A DNA stretch of 64,000 bases from Gammaproteobacteria bacterium. GTDB lineage: Bacteria > Pseudomonadota > Gammaproteobacteria > Pseudomonadales > Pseudohongiellaceae. The first letter of the stretch is position 1. Each line of letters starts with the position of its first letter. Positions 8,726-18,468 of this stretch are shown piece after piece. A program made the position numbers and the translations under genes. Location of the stretch: the NCBI GenBank assembly GCA_017853205.1, contig JAFMKB010000007.1, forward strand, positions 1-64,000, read 5' to 3'. Below the pieces are notes generated by a model. The model searched no databases and was not told the DNA's origin. It saw only the letters and a list, made by a program, of their open reading frames with translations.

Positions 8726-9853
8726 CTAATTGGCGTTTTGCACTTTCTCCGCTCGGGCCGTTGCGAGACATCTATCGAAAGCGGCGAGAAAGTTTTCAGA
8801 TAATCTGCACCGGATGCTCAGATACCAGAAATTATTCTGCGCAAAATGCTCAATTTTCACAGCATCCTTTTCTGTCATAACTATCGGCTGCTTATCATCT
8901 AAACCAAGCGCTTCAAAGTCTTCTTTTTTAAACCAATGATGGTCTCGAAAGCTAAATCGCGACACCTTATGCGGTAATTCGTCTAGAATCGAGTAAAAGC
9001 GTTCGGGGTTTCCAAGGCCCGAAACTGCTTGCAGACGGCTACCCATCTTAAAAGGCGCACCACCGTAAGGACGTCGCTCACCACTTAACACATTGATAAA
9101 GCAATCAGGCTCAATAGTCATCGCGAACCCTTGTGCAGAATAGCGGTATCCGGTCGTTCCATTCACTTGGAGCGGCTGAGACGATGTTTGCTTTTCCTCG
9201 TTGCTTGACCATGACACACTGTTGTTCAACAACGTCGCTCGCACCTCTGGTGACATAGCTTTCGCACCGTTCACAACAACGAGATCGGCTTCGCCTAGTC
9301 GACTGAGCGGCTCACGCAGCGGCCCTGCGGGCAAGCAAAGCTCATTCCCGAACTGTCTTTCACCATCGACAACGATCAATTCAATATCACGCGCCATTGC
9401 ATAGTGTTGCAAACCATCATCACAAAGCACGACGTCAACAGAATACCGATCCAATAGGCACGTGATAGCTGAGACGCGGTCTGGATCGATGACGACTGGA
9501 CATCCACAGTGCCTCGCGATGAGCAGCGCTTCATCGCCAGACTCTTGCACTGCCGTATCGCCAGTCACATTAACTGGAAAGTCTTCAGACTTGCCGCCGT
9601 AACCGCGACTAACTACACCTGGATTTATGCCTTGATTCTTTAAATGTGCGACCAGGGCAATAAGCAATGGAGTCTTCCCCGTTCCGCCAACACTTATATT
9701 GCCGACCACTACTACCGGCACAGGCCATTTCTCTGCTTTTACCGAGAGTCGCTTACGCCTTCGCGCAGCAAGCTTTGTAAAAAGCCAATGCAGAGGCCAA
9801 AGAGCATAGAGCCACTTCGCCTTGTGGTACCAGGCTCGTTCAATAAATGTCAT
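8726..9853 (-). CDS. lpxK: Tetraacyldisaccharide 4'-kinase
   Basis: LpxK phosphorylates the 4' position of the lipid A disaccharide precursor at the inner face of the cytoplasmic membrane. The 375-residue protein has the typical N-terminus with an amphipathic/hydrophobic anchor and the P-loop VGNISVGGTGKTP near residues 51-63. The VVSRGYGGKS segment and the catalytic CDDGLQHY near residue 143 (the DDGLQ motif) are also visible. Length is at the upper end of the family (about 330-345), with a C-terminal tail of roughly 20 extra residues. It overlaps exbD by 4 bp. Confidence 0.95.
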   Translation of the reverse strand: MTFIERAWYHKAKWLYALWPLHWLFTKLAARRRKRLSVKAEKWPVPVVVVGNISVGGTGKTPLLIALVAHLKNQGINPGVVSRGYGGKSEDFPVNVTGDTAVQESGDEALLIARHCGCPVVIDPDRVSAITCLLDRYSVDVVLCDDGLQHYAMARDIELIVVDGERQFGNELCLPAGPLREPLSRLGEADLVVVNGAKAMSPEVRATLLNNSVSWSSNEEKQTSSQPLQVNGTTGYRYSAQGFAMTIEPDCFINVLSGERRPYGGAPFKMGSRLQAVSGLGNPERFYSILDELPHKVSRFSFRDHHWFKKEDFEALGLDDKQPIVMTEKDAVKIEHFAQNNFWYLSIRCRLSENFLAAFDRCLATARAEKVQNAN

Positions 9854-10272
9854 TCCGTTCTCTCTAAAGGCTCTCGCGTTGCGATACTTAAGCCTACGAA
9901 CCCTGCACGACCGATTGCTTCCATTGCAGAGACTACAGCCTGATGTCGCACTTCCGCGTCAGCGACAAGTACCACCAGCCGAGAAACATCACCACCAGAT
10001 TCTAGCTCAAGCCCCCGAACCAGACTCTCCACCTCAGAATTGATCAGGCGGCGTCCGTTGATTGCATAACCTCCTTCTCTATCAACCAACACTTCGATCG
10101 ATTCAATAGAACTCTCGGGACTTCCTGATGCCTCAGGCAAAGACACAAGAAGTCTCGTTTCACGACTGAATGTTGTTGTCACCATAAAAAAGATGAGCAA
10201 CAGGAAGACGATATCAATCAGCGGTGTTAGATTTAATGCTGGCAACTCTCGTCGAGCCTGCCTAAATTTCAT
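9850..10272 (-). CDS. exbD: ExbD/TolR-family biopolymer transport protein
   Basis: A 140-residue single-pass inner-membrane protein of the ExbD/TolR family, which energises outer-membrane processes with ExbB using the proton gradient. The transmembrane segment at residues 18-37 includes the functional aspartate (Asp20 in LTPLIDIVFLLLIFFM). A periplasmic domain follows (LVSLPEASG, then VLVDREGGYAINGR). It overlaps exbB and lpxK by 4 bp each. No TonB gene is adjacent. The exbBD pair between comEC and lpxK is common in Pseudomonas-like genomes, and its specific client is not known here. Confidence 0.9.
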   Translation of the reverse strand: MKFRQARRELPALNLTPLIDIVFLLLIFFMVTTTFSRETRLLVSLPEASGSPESSIESIEVLVDREGGYAINGRRLINSEVESLVRGLELESGGDVSRLVVLVADAEVRHQAVVSAMEAIGRAGFVGLSIATREPLERTE

Positions 10273-10901
10273 GATCCGCTACTCCTTACCTCAACAGTCT
10301 TATCACTGTGCAAGGCATCCACTAGTTTTAGCGATTCTTGTTCGAGACCCAATACCAAAGCATCAACTTTACGCAAAAAGAATCGATGTGCAGCGTAAGC
10401 AGGGATCGCTACACAAAGACCAGCTGCGGTCGACACCAAAGCCTCTGAAATACCGCCGGCGAGAGCATTTGCGTCACCCGTGCCAACGAGCATTATCTGT
10501 CCGAAGACACGAATCATTCCCACTACAGTCCCCAGCAAACCTAGCAGCGGAGTCACCGCTGCTATTGTTCCCAGCGTTTCAAGATAGCGTTCTAATTCAT
10601 GGACTATCTGCGCGGCTGTTAATTCGATAGATTCGATCATCGCAGCACGCCCAAACTTGCTATTCGACAAGCCGACAACTAACAGCCGCCCTAGGGGGGA
10701 TGCTCGTCTCACCTCTCGTAGACGCGACGAATCGAGCTGCCCATTCTTGATCCAAGTCCAGACCTGAGCCAGCGCGTATTTGGGTATGACACGCGTAGTA
10801 CTGAGTGTCCAAGAGCGCTCGATAACTATAGCAATAGCGATAACTGAACAGAGTAAAATGGGCAGCATTAATATTCCGCCCGAATTAAGTATGTCGAACA
10901 C
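10269..10901 (-). CDS. exbB: MotA/TolQ/ExbB proton-channel family protein
   Basis: A 210-residue inner-membrane protein of the TolQ/ExbB family, partner of the ExbD encoded next. Three membrane segments are visible: residues 9-28, about 103-125 (TIAAVTPLLGLLGTVVGM, the family signature), and about 145-165. It forms the proton channel with ExbD. The genes overlap by 4 bp. It follows comEC by 84 bp. It could equally be called a TolQ-like paralogue; the absence of tolA, tolB or pal nearby favours ExbB. Confidence 0.9.
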   Translation of the reverse strand: MFDILNSGGILMLPILLCSVIAIAIVIERSWTLSTTRVIPKYALAQVWTWIKNGQLDSSRLREVRRASPLGRLLVVGLSNSKFGRAAMIESIELTAAQIVHELERYLETLGTIAAVTPLLGLLGTVVGMIRVFGQIMLVGTGDANALAGGISEALVSTAAGLCVAIPAYAAHRFFLRKVDALVLGLEQESLKLVDALHSDKTVEVRSSGS

Positions 10902-10925
10902 TGCTTAAACTCCTGCGCTTGCGGA

Positions 10926-10943
10926 GCGACGACCTCTCGTCGC
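10926..10943. repeat. Short perfect hairpin between comEC and exbB
   Basis: GCGACGA and TCGTCGC form a 7-bp perfect stem with a 4-base loop in the 84-bp comEC-exbB gap. There is no T-tract on the minus strand, so it may attenuate or stabilise the polycistronic message rather than end it. Confidence 0.4.
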
Positions 10944-10985
10944 ACCTCTCTTTCACCCAAGGGGTAAGGGCTATTTCTAATCTTA

Positions 10986-13655
10986 TCATAGGCGTTTGGC
11001 TATGGGTCTCCAATAGCGGCGGTGTGTCTCTCGATAAGCGCGCGGAAACGACATGCGCCCTTGCCGATTCAATTCCACGGTGAGCATTCCTCGTGTTGCA
11101 GTGTTAAATGCCTCTATCCCAAGTAGCGCATAGCGAGATAGAACTTCGGAGTGCGGATGTCCAAACGAATTTTTATAGCCGGCAGCAATGAATACTACTT
11201 CAGGTGTTGCGCGTTTGAGCAATGCATAGCTAGAAGACGTTTTGCTGCCATGGTGCGGCGCGATCAGAAGCGTTGTCTTTAATTCGTGCTCATAGCGCAG
11301 CGCCAGTTCCACCTCATCATTTCGCTCAATATCCCCTGTAAGGAGAATCACGGATTCTCCTAGAGCTATTCTGAGGACGCACGACTGAGAATTCTTAGTC
11401 CTATCTCTGCTCGACGCCTCTCCATCGCTAGCGATGGCTGTCGGGCTTAGGTAAGAGAAAACTACACCGTCCCAACGCCATGACTCACCCGCGCGGCACG
11501 AACGCAGCGTCATCGCGCGCTTACCGAGAAATTCCGCGTAAGCCTCGGTATTTTCGGCGTAGCCACCCGCATGAATATCCGCTATGGGAATCGAAGCTAG
11601 AACGCCTGCTGCGCCGCCAGCGTGGTCATTGTCGGCATGACTTATAACGAGTCGATCTAGCTTTTTTATACCTAACGCTCGTAGAGCGGGCTTGATCACG
11701 ACACTACCCATTTCAAAGTCCGCACTAAGGCTTGCGCCAGTATCATAGAGAAGTGTGTGGCAATTGGTTCTTATTACAAGGGAAAGACCTTGTCCCACAT
11801 CGAGCAAATTAAGACGCAGAGAGGCTGGAACTTTACTGCATTTGTTTTCATGGGTCTCTGCGCGCCAGTCTGTAGCAGTAAGAGCTATTGCAGTGACCCA
11901 AAACCCACAAACACAGCGAGTTCGCCAAGCGACAGGAAAAAGACAAATACAAAGACAAACCACAAGAAGGAGGTAGCGCGCGGAAGAAAGGGTGACTTGC
12001 GGAGCCCAGACGAACTCAAATTCGGCAACTGCCGCAAGCAACAAAAATAACTGATCACATAGTCGTTCAGCGAGTAAAAACACGCCCAGTGCGTTCTCTT
12101 CGAATAGAGCCAAATCAAGTACTGCGAGAAGTGAAGCCGGCAGCAATGCGAAGGTAAGAAGAGGAATCGCCAGCAAATTGACTAGTGGTGCTATCAAAGA
12201 CACATCGATACCCAAAACAAGCAAAGGCAGAAAGAGCGCCAGCGCCACAATGAGTTGAGGTAAGACCAATCGCTTTGCTTGACGCGATAACCAAGAAAGC
12301 GTTGGGGAGTCGCCGTTATTCCCCTCGTCGGAGAACTTGTTACTTTGTGGCGAGGCAATGGCGAGTACTAACGCCAACACGGCGGCGAAGCTAAGCCAAA
12401 ACCCTGAGCCTGTCGCGGCGAGCGGGGAACCAATAAGAACAAAGGTGAGTGCGAGCAACAGACCAGAGACTACGCCAAGGCGTCGCGAAGTAAGCTTAGC
12501 GCTTGCGAATACCGCGAGCATCACAACCGCACGCTGCGCCGGCAGGCCCCATCCTGAGAGCAAGGCAAATACCGTAGTGCCAACCACACTAGAACAAAGA
12601 CTGAATACCTGACGACTCGGCACAAGAGGCGCGAGTAGAGGTAAAAAGAAAAGCATGAGTCGCCATAGCGCACGGGATAACAATAGTAAGAACACGGCGA
12701 TCATTCCTACATGCAGCCCTGACACCACGAGGAGATGGGTTGTTCCGGTTTCACGAAGCTGATTCCAAACCGCTTGAGTTATAAGGCTAGAATCGCCCAA
12801 CCCTAACGCCAGAATTACCCCTGTGTGCCGCATGCTGTCGCTGTTATCTAAAACTCTTTTACGTATCTCGAAGCGAAGCTGTTCGATTAATAAAAACAAG
12901 GATGGGATACCATTACCTTGTTTCTCAACTGACCTCACCTCAAGTGCTCCGCGGACATAACCCTTCGCGAGAATTTTGTTTCGAAATAAAAGCGCCTCGT
13001 AATCGAATCCTCCCGGATTAGAGAAACCATGGGGCCTATTCAGCTTCACGGTAAGTTGCAGTCTTGAGCCTGGCCTCAACTCCGCAGGATAATAGAGCGG
13101 CCTTTCTTCGCGCTCTGCTTCTCCTCCAGTTCTATCGTCGGAACTAGGCATGTAATAACTCAATAGAATTCTGCCGCTAAAAGGAATTTGATTGCCACAG
13201 GCTGAATGTCCAGCGGATTTAGTGCGCATCGACGGTAATCGCTCGTGAACGCTTGCTGTGTCTTTATTTGGCATGGGACTAGCAAGCAGACAGGCGGCTT
13301 TTACCGCGAATTCGAACCGGTATGCCTCGCCGGCAACAGAGGGTAGATTAAGCACAACGCCCTCGATGAAGAGAGGTATGCCCTCGAATTCTTGCGGCAA
13401 CTGATGATCGAGTTGTTTTTCTGCCGTCACCGCATGAAACAAGGCGCCACAGCAGAATACAATGCAGACAGAGAGCCATAGTCCCACCCGAGCTCTCTGT
13501 TTTACGGCTAGAATTCTACGAATACACAGAGACGAGGTCGCTATCAGAATGAGCAAAGCGCACAGCGCTAGCAAAAAAGACCTGATAAGTGCTAAGTCCG
13601 ACGCGCGGGTTACGCAGAGTATGCCAAGACAAAAAGCGGAAAGAAAAAATCGCAT
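10986..13655 (-). CDS. comEC: DNA internalization/competence membrane protein ComEC (Rec2)
   Basis: ComEC forms the inner-membrane channel through which single-stranded DNA enters during natural transformation. The 889-residue protein is longer than most (about 750-800). Three parts are seen: N-terminal membrane helices with the DUF4131 region, the central multi-helix Competence domain beginning near HLLVVSGLHVGMIAVF, and a C-terminal metallo-beta-lactamase-like domain with ISHADNDHAGG (His673, His678) and a later APHHGSKTSSS. The extra length is mainly in the DUF4131 region, where a Ser/Glu-rich insert is seen. A ribosome site (AAGG) precedes the ATG. Whether the cell is competent cannot be told from this gene alone. 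Confidence 0.94.
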   Translation of the reverse strand: MRFFLSAFCLGILCVTRASDLALIRSFLLALCALLILIATSSLCIRRILAVKQRARVGLWLSVCIVFCCGALFHAVTAEKQLDHQLPQEFEGIPLFIEGVVLNLPSVAGEAYRFEFAVKAACLLASPMPNKDTASVHERLPSMRTKSAGHSACGNQIPFSGRILLSYYMPSSDDRTGGEAEREERPLYYPAELRPGSRLQLTVKLNRPHGFSNPGGFDYEALLFRNKILAKGYVRGALEVRSVEKQGNGIPSLFLLIEQLRFEIRKRVLDNSDSMRHTGVILALGLGDSSLITQAVWNQLRETGTTHLLVVSGLHVGMIAVFLLLLSRALWRLMLFFLPLLAPLVPSRQVFSLCSSVVGTTVFALLSGWGLPAQRAVVMLAVFASAKLTSRRLGVVSGLLLALTFVLIGSPLAATGSGFWLSFAAVLALVLAIASPQSNKFSDEGNNGDSPTLSWLSRQAKRLVLPQLIVALALFLPLLVLGIDVSLIAPLVNLLAIPLLTFALLPASLLAVLDLALFEENALGVFLLAERLCDQLFLLLAAVAEFEFVWAPQVTLSSARYLLLVVCLCICLFPVAWRTRCVCGFWVTAIALTATDWRAETHENKCSKVPASLRLNLLDVGQGLSLVIRTNCHTLLYDTGASLSADFEMGSVVIKPALRALGIKKLDRLVISHADNDHAGGAAGVLASIPIADIHAGGYAENTEAYAEFLGKRAMTLRSCRAGESWRWDGVVFSYLSPTAIASDGEASSRDRTKNSQSCVLRIALGESVILLTGDIERNDEVELALRYEHELKTTLLIAPHHGSKTSSSYALLKRATPEVVFIAAGYKNSFGHPHSEVLSRYALLGIEAFNTATRGMLTVELNRQGRMSFPRAYRETHRRYWRPIAKRL

Positions 13656-13725
13656 GAGCCACCTTTGCAGTGGCCCTTAACTTTAGTTCGATACTGCTGA
13701 AGAGGCGAATTTGTGTCAGTTTTTG

Positions 13726-14985
13726 CTAATCGCCCCGCAGGACTGATGCTGGTCGCAGAGATGCTGCTTGGCGCGCCGGATAAAGCGAAGCAAGGACAGA
13801 GAGAATCAAAACCCCAGCCGCAATCCCGACTATGTCAGACATGAGAACTTGCGAAGGTAGAAAATCAATCGGATATATTTCGGGATTCAAAAGCACCACG
13901 CCGGTTGCTGTTTCGAAGGCAGAAGCGATCTCCCCTATCCATAGTGCGCCGAGCACACCCAACACAACACCGGCAGCGATACCAAACAGAGCAATCGCAG
14001 CGCCTTGCCAAAGAAAAATTGTTTGAACAGTTTGCGTATTAGCGCCTAGCGTCATCAGTATCGCAACATCATCACGCTTATCTCGTACAATCATCACTAA
14101 GCTGACAACTAAATTGAACGCGGCGATTGAAATTAACAACCACAGCATGAAGCTGACAATACTCCGAGAGAACTGGATATTTCTATAAATAGCACCCAAG
14201 TTGGTGGTCCAACTTTCGATGACGATTTCGTCACCGAATTTACTGCTCAACCTATTTCGTATGCTATCTGCTACTAATACATCTTGGGTAACGAGAGTAA
14301 ACGCTGATTGAGATGCCCGCATCCGGAGTAGCGCCCGAGCATCGGCAAGTGTCAGCGTGATCAATTTTGCATCGAGCTCTTCGCTTCCAACACGGGTTAT
14401 AGCGGCTATTTCGAACGATCTAAAGGTGGGCATCGTTGCTAATGGGTTCGGTGTAAGCTTGGGCGAGAACACGTCGATCGAGTCACCCACCTCGACGCCG
14501 AGGTCGCGAGCCAACGTCGCACCAACAACGACTCGCCAGCGTGAATCAGCGAGTCGATCTAGGCTCCCCGAAACTGCATACTTCGAAAGTCTAGCGAATG
14601 ATTCACTCTCAATATCAACACCGTTTATAGCGACCGCACGACTGGCCGTCGGCGTTGCAACAACACCGAGACTCGTGACGACTCGAGAAAGAGCGATTAC
14701 ATCGCTTTCGGACAACAGAGTCGCGCCCAGTGAAGTCCACTGCTCGGTACTGAGATCTTGTTCGCTGCTAACCGTTAGGTGTGGAATGATCCCTAGAACG
14801 TTCTCGCGCACTTCTCGCTCGAAGCCATTCATGACAGACAAAACAACAATTAAAAGCGATACACCGAGAGCCAGTCCTGCCACTGAGATGAGCGACATGA
14901 ACGAAACCAAAGAGCTCGACGAGCCTACGCGAACGTAGCGCGAGCCGATACGACGGGCTAGGCTTAGCGATCTAAGCAGCGGCAT
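13726..14985 (-). CDS. lolE: Lipoprotein-releasing ABC transporter permease LolE (LolC/E family)
   Basis: Inner-membrane permease of LolCDE, which extracts outer-membrane lipoproteins and hands them to LolA. The start at 14985 (MPLLRSLSLARRIGSRYVR) is preferred: it gives 419 residues, close to the family, and aligns with the LolE N-terminus. A start at 15021 would add 12 residues and overlap lolD by 14 bp. Topology is one N-terminal helix (SLISVAGLALGVSLLIVVL), a large periplasmic domain (about residues 50-265), then three C-terminal helices ending SLYPARQAASLRPASVLRGD, the FtsX-like pattern. By gene order (third after lolC and lolD) it is named lolE; the two permeases are homologous. Confidence 0.9.
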   Translation of the reverse strand: MPLLRSLSLARRIGSRYVRVGSSSSLVSFMSLISVAGLALGVSLLIVVLSVMNGFEREVRENVLGIIPHLTVSSEQDLSTEQWTSLGATLLSESDVIALSRVVTSLGVVATPTASRAVAINGVDIESESFARLSKYAVSGSLDRLADSRWRVVVGATLARDLGVEVGDSIDVFSPKLTPNPLATMPTFRSFEIAAITRVGSEELDAKLITLTLADARALLRMRASQSAFTLVTQDVLVADSIRNRLSSKFGDEIVIESWTTNLGAIYRNIQFSRSIVSFMLWLLISIAAFNLVVSLVMIVRDKRDDVAILMTLGANTQTVQTIFLWQGAAIALFGIAAGVVLGVLGALWIGEIASAFETATGVVLLNPEIYPIDFLPSQVLMSDIVGIAAGVLILSVLASLYPARQAASLRPASVLRGD

Positions 14986-15007
14986 AACGCCTGCCGCAAT
15001 GAGAGGG

Positions 15008-15691
15008 TCAGGCTTCGACATGGAGTTTCCCAGCGACCAGTGATAGTCGCCGATCCATGGCCGCGGCAAGCGCCACATCATGGGTAACAACGATAAAACT
15101 CGTTGCCAGACTTATGCTGAGCTCTTTCATCAGCACATGAATCTCCAGCGCCGTTTGTCGATCGAGGTTTCCCGTCGGCTCGTCCATCAATACACACTTA
15201 GGTTCACTGACGAGAGCCCTCGCAATTGCCACTCGCTGCCTTTCCCCACCCGACAATTCCGCAGGCTTGTGTGTAAGCCTTTCACCCAAACCTACGCGGT
15301 CGAGTAGCGACGCCGCGCGCGCGGAAGCCTCTTTATCTGAAATACCGGCTATATATAGCGGCATGCAGACGTTTTCCAGCGCAGAGAACTCAGCAAGTAA
15401 ATGATGAAATTGATAGACGAACCCAATGAAGCGATTTCGAAGAATTCCTCGCTGCACTTCAGAGACACCCGCGAGATCAAAGCCAGCAACGCTCACTACG
15501 CCTGAGGTCGGCGAATCCAATCCACCCAGTAGATTCAGCAATGTCGTCTTCCCCGAACCTGAGCTGCCGACAATTGCTATTCGCTCCCCCGCCTTCACAG
15601 TGAAGTCTAATTCGTCCAGTACCACAATCTTTCGAGAGCCCTGCTGATAGCATTTAACTAGGCGTTTAGCCTCCATTACCGGCTCATTCAT
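15008..15691 (-). CDS. lolD: Lipoprotein-releasing ABC transporter ATP-binding protein LolD
   Basis: A 227-residue ABC ATPase that powers LolCDE. Walker A is [10 protein letters not shown] (residues 38-47), the Q-loop is in [10 protein letters not shown], the signature is [15 protein letters not shown] near residue 146, and Walker B with catalytic Glu is [11 protein letters not shown], followed by the switch histidine in IVVTHD. It overlaps lolC by 8 bp and nearly abuts lolE, so the three are one operon. Confidence 0.97.
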   Translation of the reverse strand: MNEPVMEAKRLVKCYQQGSRKIVVLDELDFTVKAGERIAIVGSSGSGKTTLLNLLGGLDSPTSGVVSVAGFDLAGVSEVQRGILRNRFIGFVYQFHHLLAEFSALENVCMPLYIAGISDKEASARAASLLDRVGLGERLTHKPAELSGGERQRVAIARALVSEPKCVLMDEPTGNLDRQTALEIHVLMKELSISLATSFIVVTHDVALAAAMDRRLSLVAGKLHVEA

Positions 15692-16925
15692 AACGTAATA
15701 CCTCTGCCGGTTCTATTTTACTCGCCCGATAGGCAGGATAGAGTGTGGCGATGAGACTGATCAAAAGCGCAGCTAAACAGACTAGAGCAACTTCGCTCCA
15801 TACCACCTGCGTTTGAAGATGAGAAACAAATACGATGTTGCTATTACCCGTCGCCCAGCCTACTGCTCGCTCGAGGGCGAGACTAATTCCAGCCAAATTA
15901 TTTGCGATAAGGACACCCAAAAACGCCCCCAGTCCAGTGCCCATAATGCCGCTCACACCACCCTGCACTATGAATACTCGCATGATGACGCCCCGAGAAG
16001 CACCCATGGTGCGCAATATTGCGATATCGGGCCCCTTTTCAGCCACGGCCATGACCAGTGTTGACACAATGTTTACCGCACCAACCGCAACAATGGTAAG
16101 AAGCATGAGTCCCGTAAGAAATTTTTCCATCGCGAGCGCACCAAACAAGCTAGATTGCGCCTCTCGCCACGTCTCAATTTCTGTCGAAGGGAGTTCAAGC
16201 ATCTTGCTGCTAGCAAGTAAATCTCGCTTAACGTTGTCTGCAGAAAAGGCATCATCCAAGCTTAGTCGCAGGAGTGTCTCCGCGTTGACATCCAGCGCCA
16301 GCGCCTCTTCTCGTTTCATGAGAACTATATTGCCGCCGCCATAGGCGCCAAAATCGACATAACCGAGGACACTAAACCCCTGCGGCGCGCTTTTCGAGCG
16401 CCTAAGGAGCCTGTCAAGTGCCGCAATGCTCAGCTCATCGCCGGAACGTATACCCAACCGACTTGCCAGGCGCGTATCAAGCAGCACCCCGTTGCGACTC
16501 TCTTCAAGTGCTTGCAGCGCCTGTGCTGCGCGATCGCCCGCCTGGCCCGCAATCGCCTGCTCGAGCGCGGGCTCGATACCCCTGACCTGAACGAATTCTG
16601 TCAGGCCATTGATCGTCAACACCGCCTCTAATTCTGCGTAGGGGGCGACTGCTTTGACGGAAGGGTTTTCTGAGAATACCTTGGCCAAACGCTGCCACTC
16701 CTTGGACATCGTTTCGTTAGTTACCGTGAGATGAGGAACAGATTTGAGGGCTTCGTTGCGCAGAAAAGAGATAGAACCGTTCATCACCGACAGGGCAATA
16801 ATTAGAATCATTACACCGAGGAGAACGCCAAGCATCGAAATGCTTGAGACAAATGACAGCAAACCCGAATGTTTGCGCGCGCGGCTGAATCGCACGCCGA
16901 TAAAGATCGAAAGCATTTTGCGCAT
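15684..16925 (-). CDS. lolC: Lipoprotein-releasing ABC transporter permease LolC (LolC/E family)
   Basis: A 413-residue permease of the lipoprotein exporter. The start [18 protein letters not shown] and the [19 protein letters not shown] helix are typical of LolC/E. A periplasmic domain follows, then three membrane helices (near residues 270, 320 and 380), ending [21 protein letters not shown]. It is the first of lolC-lolD-lolE. Only 31 bp separate it from the recombinase-like gene upstream, so the promoter may lie before that gene or inside it. Confidence 0.93.
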   Translation of the reverse strand: MRKMLSIFIGVRFSRARKHSGLLSFVSSISMLGVLLGVMILIIALSVMNGSISFLRNEALKSVPHLTVTNETMSKEWQRLAKVFSENPSVKAVAPYAELEAVLTINGLTEFVQVRGIEPALEQAIAGQAGDRAAQALQALEESRNGVLLDTRLASRLGIRSGDELSIAALDRLLRRSKSAPQGFSVLGYVDFGAYGGGNIVLMKREEALALDVNAETLLRLSLDDAFSADNVKRDLLASSKMLELPSTEIETWREAQSSLFGALAMEKFLTGLMLLTIVAVGAVNIVSTLVMAVAEKGPDIAILRTMGASRGVIMRVFIVQGGVSGIMGTGLGAFLGVLIANNLAGISLALERAVGWATGNSNIVFVSHLQTQVVWSEVALVCLAALLISLIATLYPAYRASKIEPAEVLRYE

Positions 16926-16956
16926 TTGAGACTCTATATCCGAATGGGGAGACCGG

Positions 16957-17628
16957 CTAGTCTGCGGACCGTTGCAGTACTCTTTGCACCGTTTTAAAAC
17001 TGATCGGTGTCATAGGCGTCGATACCGCTGCCGAAATCGCCCTGAGCGACTTACCTTGACGCTTCAGCTCAAATATTTTTTGCAGCGTTCGTTGCTCAGA
17101 AGGGTTCTCGATCAGCTTTCCGTTGTCGTGGACACTAAAACCAAAGGGCCGACTGCCACCCAAAAAACGCCCCTTCTCTTTTTGCTTATATTTCACCCTC
17201 TTAATCCTCTCGGCACTGCGGCGTGACTCAAGGGCTGCAAAAAGTGCGGAGGCGTCGCTGAAGGTAGTCACGGTGGCTGAGTCTGTCAGTTCTGCTCCTA
17301 CTTCACAGCAATGCAGGGAGATGCCCCGTTCGCATAGGTCTTTTACTAACGTACTGAACTCTACGGTGGAGCTACATAATCGCTGGATTTGTGCGCAAAG
17401 CAGGACATCACCCTCTTTCATTGCAGCCAGTAATGCTGAACCATGGGGGCGTTCGCCTAAACTTTGATCCCAACGGCAGCCCCTATCGATGAGACTTTGA
17501 GAGATGAACCAGCCGCGCGCGAGGCCATAGGTCTGCATTGCCAAAGCGTCGGTTTCCAGCGCAGCAGTAAGTGTCGCGTCATCCGCCTCCTCAAGCTGCG
17601 TTGTCCTCGAATAGGCGTATACTGTCAT
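16957..17628 (-). CDS. Serine-recombinase-like protein with altered active site
   Basis: A 223-residue protein with the fold pattern of a resolvase/invertase. The N-terminus reads YAYSRTT where family members have Y-x-R-V-S-T. Arg8 is kept, but the nucleophile position (Ser10 in gamma-delta resolvase) is Thr10. Arg60 (in GERPHG) and Arg83 are kept, while the usual RLxRS reads RLCSS, so a second active-site Arg is Ser86. The long helix (SRRSAERIKR) and a Hin-like DNA-binding end (GGSRPFGFS, then ELKRQGKSLRAISAAV) look intact. It probably binds DNA but may not recombine it; Thr could retain weak activity. No terminal repeats, transposase or cargo flank it. It lies 31 bp before lolC on the same strand, so it may share the lolCDE transcript. 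Confidence 0.78.
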   Translation of the reverse strand: MTVYAYSRTTQLEEADDATLTAALETDALAMQTYGLARGWFISQSLIDRGCRWDQSLGERPHGSALLAAMKEGDVLLCAQIQRLCSSTVEFSTLVKDLCERGISLHCCEVGAELTDSATVTTFSDASALFAALESRRSAERIKRVKYKQKEKGRFLGGSRPFGFSVHDNGKLIENPSEQRTLQKIFELKRQGKSLRAISAAVSTPMTPISFKTVQRVLQRSAD

Positions 17629-17835
17629 CGTTCAAATGATCCGCTGAATTCTGGCAAATTACTGATTTTAAAATGAAAATTGCATTCTTTGGAGAGAGCA
17701 ATCAGGAGTGGTTATCATTCTACGCATAGGCGTTCGCATGAAGCAAGCGGCGAAGGAATGCCTGCACAACTGGCTCAATTAGCAATTTACTTAGTATCTG
17801 TTCACGAGAGCACTCAAGAAATGCCTCGTAAGTAA

Positions 17836-17864
17836 TTGAGTATAGGCGTTTTTACTGTTATATT
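17836..17864 (+). promoter_or_regulatory. Candidate sigma-70 promoter for rne
   Basis: TTGAGT (17836-17841) is separated by exactly 17 bp from TATATT (17859-17864). Transcription would start near 17871 and produce a leader of about 746 nt before rne. A copy of the ATAGGCGT motif lies inside the spacer (17842-17849), so a protein binding there would control the promoter. Confidence 0.4.
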
Positions 17865-18468
17865 CCATCGCTAAGACTTGGGAGAACTATCCCGCAAACA
17901 GAATTCATAAGGTAAACGCGCAGTAATTCCAGCAAGGGCTGGAGCGCGCCATTCAAGCATCGGCGCCGGTTTGATCTACTGCGAAAAAGGAAAACGATCA
18001 GGTTTTCCGCAATAAGTAAAAGAGTGAGTTTAAGTAGTAAACAAAGCGAGGGTGACAGAACGAGCAATATAAGACTTTCGACTGCAGCGGCATGACCCTA
18101 CAGACAAAAGCCACAGCTCAACTGATTACCGCAACAACATCTCCGCAGCGCGTTAAGGGAGCAACAGCCCCCCGCAGTCGGAAATCCAGAGAGATCTAGG
18201 AAACAAGATTCAACACACCAACTGAGTAAATGCCGAGAACAACCGCCTCAAAGCGACGAGATAAACGGCAGCAAATTTGGTGAGTAAACGATACACGACA
18301 AGTTTAGCTTTTTGTAATTTGTTAACGAGACCGTACAAAAGACAATGTCAAACTACGCACACAATGCATGTTCGATGGGCCAATCCTCTAGGATCGGCTG
18401 TCTACGCGGCATCTACGACACCTTAGAAGCATTAAAGACAAAAAGGCACGCCTTCAAACGGCCGTCCC

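Noticed and set aside
14357-14938. 193-codon plus-strand frame opposite lolE
   Set aside because: Entirely antisense to a well-supported lolE gene and of Ser/Thr/Arg-rich shadow composition.
17858-18067. 69-codon minus-strand frame in the region before rne
   Set aside because: It has a Leu-rich translation with no ribosome site and no family resemblance, and lies in the probable rne leader. Treated as chance.
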